From: Emergencia sp.
GTDB taxonomy: Bacteria; Bacillota; Clostridia; Peptostreptococcales; Anaerovoracaceae
Length of the DNA stretch: 58,107 bases
Direction: 5' to 3'
Assembly (NCBI GenBank): GCA_022767345.1
Contig: JALEOD010000017.1
Location: 1 to 58,107 of the forward strand
In this document: positions 34,842 through 40,764 of the stretch, piece by piece
Layout: every line of letters begins with the position of its first letter
Numbering within the stretch: position 1 is the stretch's first letter
Position numbers and translations under genes: made by a program
Notes under the pieces: generated by a model
What the model was told of the DNA's origin: nothing
What the model saw: the letters and a program-made list of their open reading frames with translations, nothing else
Databases searched by the model: none

Positions 34842-35284
34842 AGGGACTGCTTGTGTGCGTGGCGCTGTCGCCGTTTCTTCTTGCGACTGTTGATCCGCAG
34901 GCAGGGACTGAACGAGAAAGGCGGCTGCGGCCGCTATTTTTTCAGCGGCCCGTGTTTCCGTTGTACCTTTTCATTTTGCCGGTCAGCGCCCCTGGACCTG
35001 CTGACTGGCGTAAAGTGATGTCTCCTTTGAATTTCCCTTTTGCAATTATTATTTTAATGCAAAGCGTGGACTGATTAAAGACGCAGTCCGGCGAATTAAG
35101 GCGGGCTAATTCACATGATTTGACAAAATACAAGGATATGCTGTGCTAAATGGGGCTGGTTTTGAAAAGCGCGCTGGAAGAGGTTTTGCGGGGAATGCAG
35201 TTTTCCCTTTACGCTGCATCTTTTTTTGCTATAATGGAAATATCTGTAGTAACGTAATAATATATCATATCGAAGGGTGGAAGC
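34842..35284. other. Remnant and upstream region of the XRE gene
   Basis: The first about 60 bases still code the membrane helix of the broken zinc-ribbon gene in the shifted frame. The rest has no gene I can support. A TTGACA at about 35119 and a TATAAT at about 35231 are too far apart to be one promoter; the TATAAT is well placed for the XRE gene. Confidence 0.45.
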
Positions 35285-35800
35285 ATGGGAAGAAAATCTT
35301 TGAATTTAGGCGAAAATATTTACTGTGACAGACGGCAGAAGGCGGGAATGACGCGCCAGCAGGCTAGCGAGGCGACTTATATTTCTGAAAGCCGCATAGA
35401 GAAGATAGAGAGCGGCAGGGTAGAGCCGCATCCTGATGATGTTTACGCAATGTCGAAGGCATATAAGGATCCGGAACTCTGCAATTATTATTGTTCGCAG
35501 GTGTGCCGTATCGGCAGGGAATATGTTCCGAAGATTAAAGTAAAGACTTTATCGGAGATTGTGATAGAGATGCTGGCATCGCTGAATTCCCTGAATAAGG
35601 AAAAGGATAGACTGATTGAGATTGTGGCTGACGGTAAAATTGAAGATGACGAGCTCCACGATTTTGCCGGCATCAAGATGCAGCTGGAGTACCTTTCGCT
35701 GACCGTGGATTCCCTTCAGCTTTGGGTGAATCAGACCATTGCGTCCGGCGCTATCGATAAGGAGAAGCTGGATGCAATCTGCGGGGAAATGAAGAAATAG
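35285..35800 (+). CDS. XRE-family HTH regulator
   Basis: 171 residues. The N-terminal 70 form a lambda-repressor-like HTH (AGMTRQQASEATYISESRIEKIESGRVEPHPDDVYAMS type). The C-terminal half is helical, with an acidic NKEKDRLIEIVADGKIEDDELHDF stretch, and may be a dimerisation or coiled-coil part. No integrase or phage gene accompanies it. The context is the edge of the accessory zone next to tRNA-Ser. Confidence 0.85.
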   Translation: MGRKSLNLGENIYCDRRQKAGMTRQQASEATYISESRIEKIESGRVEPHPDDVYAMSKAYKDPELCNYYCSQVCRIGREYVPKIKVKTLSEIVIEMLASLNSLNKEKDRLIEIVADGKIEDDELHDFAGIKMQLEYLSLTVDSLQLWVNQTIASGAIDKEKLDAICGEMKK

Positions 35801-35865
35801 ATTGCGTACAGCGGGATGGATATAGAAAATCTGAAAGTGATTTTATTGGAATTGTGTTATCATCT

Positions 35866-35889
35866 CGTGGGTTCGAGTCCCATGTCCTC
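35866..35889 (+). repeat. tRNA-Ser T-arm relic
   Basis: Twenty-four bases, CGTGGGTTCGAGTCCCATGT plus CCTC, are identical to the T-arm and 3' acceptor strand of tRNA-Ser (GGA) at 36350-36437, but on the opposite strand. No other part of a tRNA is present. A second, weaker copy (CTCGTGGGTTC, three changed bases, TCCCAT) lies at 36276-36295. Confidence 0.75.
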
Positions 35890-36306
35890 TGAAATCCGTG
35901 TAGAAAAGCAGTTACGGTTGTATCGCAAAAGCTGTATGGTAGTATGAAGCCGCTTGAATGAGAATATACATATATTTACGAAAAAGTCCAGAAATATGCA
36001 TAATACTCTACATATATTTTGAAAAAATCCTCAAAATATGTATTTTCCAAACTATTTAAGGACAATGATACTACTCTTTCCACAGTTTTTTCGGTTTTAG
36101 CAGAGCAGATATGCATATTAAAGGTGTTTTTTCTAAAAATATGCACGTCGTTATGCATATTTTTGATATAATCTCCCCAAATATGCACAGTGGCATATAA
36201 TGAAAAGAAACAGGGTGTGATTTGGAATGCGCAGGCAAAGCCTTGCGCAAAATGGGGATGGGACACTCTCACCCACTCGTGGGTTCTCATCCCATTATAT
36301 TTCACA
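35890..36306. other. AT-rich gap before tRNA-Ser
   Basis: No gene is supported. The stretch 35990-36200 repeats ATATGCA/TGCATAT several times and contains TATAAT-like boxes. A hairpin at about 36272-36286 (ACCCACTCGTGGGTT) sits in the second T-arm-like copy. Long frames here run through the tRNA and its terminator and are not genes. Confidence 0.5.
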
Positions 36307-36350
36307 AGAAAAAGAAAAAGACAGGTTAAAACCTGTCTTTTTCTTTTTCT
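36307..36350 (-). terminator. Terminator of tRNA-Ser
   Basis: A 21-bp perfect inverted repeat (36307-36327 with 36330-36350) rich in GAAAAAG / CTTTTTC, immediately after the CCA end of the tRNA. Confidence 0.85.
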
Positions 36351-36437
36351 GGCGGAGGACATGGGACTCGAACCCACGGGGCTGTTACACCTTACCGCAT
36401 TTCCAATGCGGCTCCTTAGCCACTCGGTCAATCCTCC
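36350..36437 (-). tRNA. tRNA-Ser (anticodon GGA)
   Basis: 88 bases including an encoded CCA. Acceptor GGAGGAT pairs with GTCCTCC, discriminator G. The anticodon stem is CCGCAT/ATGCGG with loop TTGGAAA, giving anticodon GGA. A long variable arm (TAAGGTGTAACAGCCCCGT region) marks class II, and the T-arm reads GTGGGTTCGAGTCCCAT. Confidence 0.97.
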
Positions 36438-36600
36438 AAGCACCATTATAATTTACCATAAGTTGAGGAATTTTGCAAGTAGTTTCTCATATATTTTTAA
36501 ATATTTTAGAAGTTTTTTCGCATTTATTTCTTTTTTTATAAATTGGTAAAACAAATGCACACTTTTTTTGGGGTGTATATGCCGCCCTGCAGCGTTCATT

Positions 36601-36660
36601 CAGCCAGCTCCAAGTCCGGCTGTTTCCCCCCCCTAGTCCAGCCAGCCCCAAGTCCGGCTG
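36601..36660. repeat. Two copies of a 22-base hairpin-forming repeat
   Basis: CAGCCAGCTCCAAGTCCGGC-TG (36601-36622) recurs at 36639-36660 with one change. Each copy can fold, CAGCC pairing with GGCTG. The remainder of 36438-36727 has no gene. The repeats follow the stop of the DUF4230 gene on the minus strand and may act as terminator-like structures. Confidence 0.6.
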
Positions 36661-36727
36661 CCCACGGTTTAGTCAACCATCGTTCAGGCAATCTCAATTC
36701 AGCCAACCGCAACGCAGCGAGCTTTGT

Positions 36728-37315
36728 TTAAGCAACTTCGACAGTCCAGTCCTCCGGTACAAGCTGCAGAATAAATCCTTTGACCGTATCTGCGGCCTTT
36801 TTCTTTGCTTCGGTGAGCAGACCCTTTTCTGTAGCTTTCTTTTCCATTTCGGCTTTTTGATCCCTGTTGAAGCTGTTGTAGTCTGTAACTTTCAGCGGGT
36901 TAAATATGCTGGTAGTTTCATCGAAAATCTCCAGACTGTCTTCATCAATCTGATGAGACAGAATTTCGGCATCGGGAAGGGTAATGGAAACCTTCTGCCC
37001 GGAAACAGAAACTTCCGCTTTGGAAAGGTCGATGCCCGCTTTAATCTCTCCATCGTAGGTGATGATAAATCCCTTTGTAGTGAAAGGCAGTTTGATTCCG
37101 TAAAAATCCTTGCTGTTCTCAAATTCCGCCATATTGGTATATGAATAAGTAATCGAAGCGAGTTCGCTGATTTCGGTCAGCTTGTTCTCCAGCACCACTG
37201 CGTCAACTTCGGATATGCCTGCGGATTTACCCACTGAGCGTCCGAACAAGAAGCAGATTAGGCAAACTGCCGCAAGACAAAGTGCAATCAGACCGATGTG
37301 TTTTGCTTTCTTCAT
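36728..37315 (-). CDS. DUF4230 membrane-anchored protein
   Basis: 195 residues with one N-terminal membrane helix (about residues 8-26, LIALCLAAVCLICFLFG) and an extracytoplasmic domain. The blocks ITYSYTNMAEFENS, FIITYDGEIKAGIDLSKAEV and ITLPDAEILSHQIDEDSLEIFDE are those of DUF4230 proteins, which have no established role. It is divergent from the lipoyl operon; no shared regulator is visible. Confidence 0.85.
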   Translation of the reverse strand: MKKAKHIGLIALCLAAVCLICFLFGRSVGKSAGISEVDAVVLENKLTEISELASITYSYTNMAEFENSKDFYGIKLPFTTKGFIITYDGEIKAGIDLSKAEVSVSGQKVSITLPDAEILSHQIDEDSLEIFDETTSIFNPLKVTDYNSFNRDQKAEMEKKATEKGLLTEAKKKAADTVKGFILQLVPEDWTVEVA

Positions 37316-37422
37316 AAAATTCCCCTTTTCGACAAAATATACTGTTAAGCTTATTTTAACATCTGCTGGAAAAAATGCAATAGATTTACCATGGAATATA
37401 AAAATCTTCGCACGGTCCTTTC

Positions 37423-37451
37423 TTGCAATAGACAGGACAAAGTTTTATAAT
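37423..37451 (+). promoter_or_regulatory. Promoter of the lipoyl operon
   Basis: TTGCAA (37423-37428) and consensus TATAAT (37446-37451) are 17 bases apart, 68 bases before the first start codon. Confidence 0.75.
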
Positions 37452-37519
37452 AGATAATATCTAGTATAGCGTTTCGCAAATAATTAGACCAAATCATTTG
37501 CCAGGAGGTGAACCTTTCC

Positions 37520-38731
37520 ATGAAAGTCATCGTAATCGGCGGCGGTCCTGCCGGCTATGAAGCGGCGCTGGGCCTTGGCCGCAGGGGCGTTGAGACAGTT
37601 TTAATAGAAAAGACCGCCATTGGAGGCATCTGTGTCAACTGCGGCTGCATCCCGACCAGAGTTTATCTGCAGGCAATCAAGTCAGCAGACAATCTGTACC
37701 GAAGCGGTTTCGGGCAGACAAAACTGCCGCCGCAGGCTTTGCGCAGATCGGCAGCGGCAAAGATAGAGCAGCTGGCATATGGTATGACGTATATGCTGCA
37801 GAAGCGGAAAGTGCAGATGATAGAAGGAACAGTCAGCCGGGTAGAAACCGGTAAAGTCACACTGGAAGACGGAACCAGTCTAACCTGCGATAAAATTGTC
37901 ATTGCTTCCGGCTCAGAGGCGGCTCGCGCGGAAACTTTCACCGCGAAACAGCACTTTACAGCGGAACAGCTGCTCACCTTAGAAAATCTGCCGGAACAGC
38001 TGGATATCATCGGCGGTGGCGTGCTGGGCGTGGAGCTTGCGGTGATTTTACAGTATCTGGGCGTGCAGATTACGCTGCACGAATCCATGTCCCGCATTTT
38101 GCCGAAATGGGACCGGGATGTCAGCGCTGCCATGACGGCTTATCTGAAAGGTCTGGGCATACAGATTGAGACAGAGGTAAAATCCGGCGCTTTCGAGAAC
38201 ATGGTATTCTGCTGCGGAAGAAAGCCAAGACTGCCGGAGATAAAGGGAACGCTCCATAAAATTCATCTGATTGGCGACTGCAAGGGCGCACCGTTTACAG
38301 CGGATATCGCGGCGGAGGACGGACGGCGAATCGCATCGCTTTTGACTGGCGGAGGAGCAGAAAACGAAGTAAACAGAACCGCAGCGCCGGGCGCTGTCAC
38401 TGCCCAGTGCATTTTTACGCCCCTTGAGGCAGCGGCAGCGGGCAGCCTTTGCAAAGAGGGCATGGTGGAAAGCAGTCTTTCCACAGATATGATGGCAGGC
38501 GGAGTGATCTTCGGCACTGAGGGTGCCTTTGTAAAGGCGGTCATGGAACAAGAAACTCACATCCTAAGGGGATTTCATGTTGTTTCCCATCTGGCGTCGG
38601 AAGTCATTCAAATGGGTCAGATGGCAATTGCGGCGGAAATGACGGCGGAACAATTTATGACGACAGTATTTCCTCATCCGACGGAGGGAGAACTGCTGAA
38701 GGAAGCTGTAAGAGGTCTGCTATGCGATTAA
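37520..38731 (+). CDS. Compact dihydrolipoamide-dehydrogenase-like flavoprotein
   Basis: 403 residues, against about 450-470 for usual LpdA. In order: FAD Rossmann motif IGGGPAGYEAALGLG; the redox disulfide CxxxxC (C38, C43 in GGICVNCGCIPTR) with an extra cysteine C41 between them; NAD-binding IIGGGVLGVELAVIL; the second FAD motif IHLIGDC; and the dimer domain ending VFPHPTEGE, which keeps the catalytic His-Glu pair of LpdA. It should therefore oxidise or reduce a dithiol such as dihydrolipoyl-lysine with NAD(H). The extra Cys and the short FAD/NAD domains are unusual. ATG 37520 was chosen 11 bases after AGGAGG. It overlaps the ligase gene by 10 bases. Confidence 0.88.
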   Translation: MKVIVIGGGPAGYEAALGLGRRGVETVLIEKTAIGGICVNCGCIPTRVYLQAIKSADNLYRSGFGQTKLPPQALRRSAAAKIEQLAYGMTYMLQKRKVQMIEGTVSRVETGKVTLEDGTSLTCDKIVIASGSEAARAETFTAKQHFTAEQLLTLENLPEQLDIIGGGVLGVELAVILQYLGVQITLHESMSRILPKWDRDVSAAMTAYLKGLGIQIETEVKSGAFENMVFCCGRKPRLPEIKGTLHKIHLIGDCKGAPFTADIAAEDGRRIASLLTGGGAENEVNRTAAPGAVTAQCIFTPLEAAAAGSLCKEGMVESSLSTDMMAGGVIFGTEGAFVKAVMEQETHILRGFHVVSHLASEVIQMGQMAIAAEMTAEQFMTTVFPHPTEGELLKEAVRGLLCD

Positions 38732-39741
38732 TCATTGAGACAAGCCAGAGTCCTAGTCATAATCTGGCAAGAGAAGAGGTGCTCTTCAATCATGTGAAAG
38801 AAGATACCGTTTATCTCTGGCGAAACAGACCTGCGGTCATCATAGGCCGCCATCAGAATACGCTGGCGGAAATAGACGAGGCGGCGGCAGAGGATGGGCA
38901 TATTGAAATCGTGCGGCGGCTTACAGGAGGAGGCGCGGTGTTTCATGACCCGGGCAATATCAACTTTTCCTTCGTCTTCGCCTGCGGCGATTTTGAGAAG
39001 AAAAAAGAGCAGGGGCTGCAGATGATGATCAGCTATCTGCAAAGCCGCGGCGCGACATGTTTTACAAACGGGAGAAACGACATCTGCATGAAGGATTCTG
39101 ACGGCAATGTGGTGAAAATTTGCGGAACTGCCATGACTCAGCAGGAAGAGCGAGGGATTTTTCACGGGTGTATCCTCTTTGACTGCAATCTTGCCGCCAT
39201 GGGGAAAGTGCTGACGCCGGCACGAGAAAAGCTGCATTCCAAGGGAATCTCCTCACTTCGCAGCAGGGTTGCCAATTTGCGCGCGCTGGTGCCCCAGCTT
39301 AAAGATATCAGTAGAGACTGTTTTTTTGAAGAGTGGGGAAAAGACCTTTCGGAAACATGCAGACTGATTGAAGAGGAAAGTACCGCAGAAAAAGCAGAGA
39401 TTGCGGTATTGTTGCAGGAGCGATATGAAAACAGAGCTTGGAATTTTGGGCGGAACCCGGCGTGCACCATGGAGATAAGCCGCAGATTTCCCGTCGGCAC
39501 TGTGATCTTTCACGGGGATATCAAAGGCGGCGTAATCAAAAGCTGCTGCTTCAGCGGAGACTATTTATCCCTGAAAGATTTTGGGAAAATCTCAGCAGGA
39601 CTGCAGGACATAGAATTTTCACGGGACGCCATAGAAAAAGCCTTGCAAGGGATAGAGCTTGAGAAATATTTCGGGACATCGAACCAAGAAGAGATATTGG
39701 ATTTTTTAACAGGAAGGAGAGAGGAATCATGGCATTTGTAA
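38722..39741 (+). CDS. lplA: Lipoate-protein ligase
   Basis: 339 residues. The LplA catalytic domain is complete: YLWRNRPAVIIGRHQN, RRLTGGGAVFHDPGNINFSF, and the active-site Lys block VKICGTAMTQQ, followed by FHGCILFDCNL. A C-terminal accessory domain of about 90 residues follows. It activates lipoate with ATP and attaches it to a lysine of a lipoyl domain; the obvious substrate is the lipoyl protein two genes downstream. It overlaps both neighbours (10 and 13 bases), indicating tight coupling. Confidence 0.93.
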   Translation: MRLIIETSQSPSHNLAREEVLFNHVKEDTVYLWRNRPAVIIGRHQNTLAEIDEAAAEDGHIEIVRRLTGGGAVFHDPGNINFSFVFACGDFEKKKEQGLQMMISYLQSRGATCFTNGRNDICMKDSDGNVVKICGTAMTQQEERGIFHGCILFDCNLAAMGKVLTPAREKLHSKGISSLRSRVANLRALVPQLKDISRDCFFEEWGKDLSETCRLIEEESTAEKAEIAVLLQERYENRAWNFGRNPACTMEISRRFPVGTVIFHGDIKGGVIKSCCFSGDYLSLKDFGKISAGLQDIEFSRDAIEKALQGIELEKYFGTSNQEEILDFLTGRREESWHL

Positions 39742-40316
39742 TGAAAGACGAAGTCTTCGCAAGTTTGCGAGAAGTCTGTAAGAAAATGTATGAAGGGGGA
39801 AAGGTGCTGAAGGCTGACGAAGCGCTGATGGAACTGATGAATATGGAGGGAATTCTCATGCACTGTCCGTATCATCACTTTATCATGCCGGCGGCGCTGC
39901 TGACGATTACGGCGATTCAGGAGAAAAAATCATGGGAAGAACTGGATAACTGGCTTGCAGTGACTGAGGAGCGGGCAAAGACCGTACCGCCGGGATTTTG
40001 CGGTTTTTGCGGCACTTGCGGCGCGGCAGTAGGAATCGGCATTTTTATCAGCGTTTATACCGGCGCAACGCCCCTTGCTGTGGAAACCTGGCAATGGGCC
40101 AATGAGGGAACAGGCAGATGTCTCATCGCCATTTCCAAATATCCGGGGCCTAGATGCTGCAAGAGAACTTCTTTCCTTGCGGCGAAAGAAGGCGTGCCTT
40201 TCATCAATGAAAAGTGCGGGCTGCACATAGAAATTTCAGAGGACATTGCGTGCAGGTATCACAGCAAAAATGCCCAGTGTCTGGAAGAACAATGTCCGTT
40301 TTATAAAGAGGTGTAG
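39729..40316 (+). CDS. DUF5714 cysteine-rich protein
   Basis: 195 residues with twelve cysteines. Notable blocks are CPYHHF (from C46), GFCGFCGTCGAAVGIG (C91, C94, C97), PGPRCCKRTS (C143, C144), and CRYHSKNAQCLEEQCPFY (C175, C184, C189). It resembles proteins annotated as DUF5714, for which I know no assigned activity. The CxxCxxC and CPxHH patterns suggest an Fe-S cluster or metal site, or redox-active thiols. No membrane segment or signal peptide. Being placed between the ligase and the lipoyl protein, it is the best candidate for the enzyme that uses the lipoyl arm. Confidence 0.75.
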   Translation: MAFVMKDEVFASLREVCKKMYEGGKVLKADEALMELMNMEGILMHCPYHHFIMPAALLTITAIQEKKSWEELDNWLAVTEERAKTVPPGFCGFCGTCGAAVGIGIFISVYTGATPLAVETWQWANEGTGRCLIAISKYPGPRCCKRTSFLAAKEGVPFINEKCGLHIEISEDIACRYHSKNAQCLEEQCPFYKEV

Positions 40317-40319
40317 CAT

Positions 40320-40604
40320 ATGAAAAAAGAAATTATCGTGCCGGAAAGTCTGCTTCCTAAACCGCAGCCCTACAGAAACTGCGAATGTATGAAGCAGCCT
40401 ATCGACTTGACCGCAAAGAAGGGAACTATTACCTGGCTGGTGTCGGAAGGCGATGCGGTTACAGAAGGACAGACCGTCTGCGAAGGCGAAGTCGATAAAA
40501 AAACGGTGGAAATCAAAGCGCCGGTCAACGGAATTCTGAAAGAAATCCTCGTTGAAGATGAGCACGTTTTTAAAGCCGGTGATATAGTGGGGTATATCGA
40601 ATAG
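40320..40604 (+). CDS. Free-standing lipoyl-domain protein
   Basis: 94 residues. Residues about 28-94 are a biotinyl/lipoyl fold of the E2 type: WLVSEGDAVTEGQTVCEGEV, then DKKTVEIKAPVNGILKE. The Asp-Lys at 59-60 is in the lipoyl-lysine position (biotin carriers would show Met-Lys-Met). The N-terminal extension has a CEC pair (C21, C23). No E2 catalytic or subunit-binding domain and no GcvH-like length, so it is a carrier rather than part of a large E2. It starts 3 bases after the DUF5714 stop. Confidence 0.88.
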   Translation: MKKEIIVPESLLPKPQPYRNCECMKQPIDLTAKKGTITWLVSEGDAVTEGQTVCEGEVDKKTVEIKAPVNGILKEILVEDEHVFKAGDIVGYIE

Positions 40605-40663
40605 GTTAACTTGGAATTTCCGGGTCTAGGAGGCCGGTTAGGCGAGAAAATCACTAAAAAACA

Positions 40664-40735
40664 AAGCAAGTTTGTCAAATCACCGCAATTGTTTGCTATA
40701 TTACAAACAAAATCTCGATTTCGACAAACTTGCTT
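40664..40735. terminator. Long inverted repeat between convergent operons
   Basis: AAGCAAGTTTGTC (40664-40676) and its exact complement (40723-40735) enclose 46 bases and are followed by TTTTCTATT. It probably ends the lipoyl operon and, on the other strand, the exporter operon. Confidence 0.6.
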
Positions 40736-40764
40736 TTCTATTGCTGCCATCTTAAATGGAGTTA

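Noticed and set aside
35976-36446. Minus-strand frame of 156 codons through tRNA-Ser
   Set aside because: It translates the tRNA and its terminator; no ribosome site or recognisable protein.
36190-36549. Plus-strand frame across the tRNA terminator
   Set aside because: It reads the antisense of tRNA-Ser and a perfect hairpin; not a gene.
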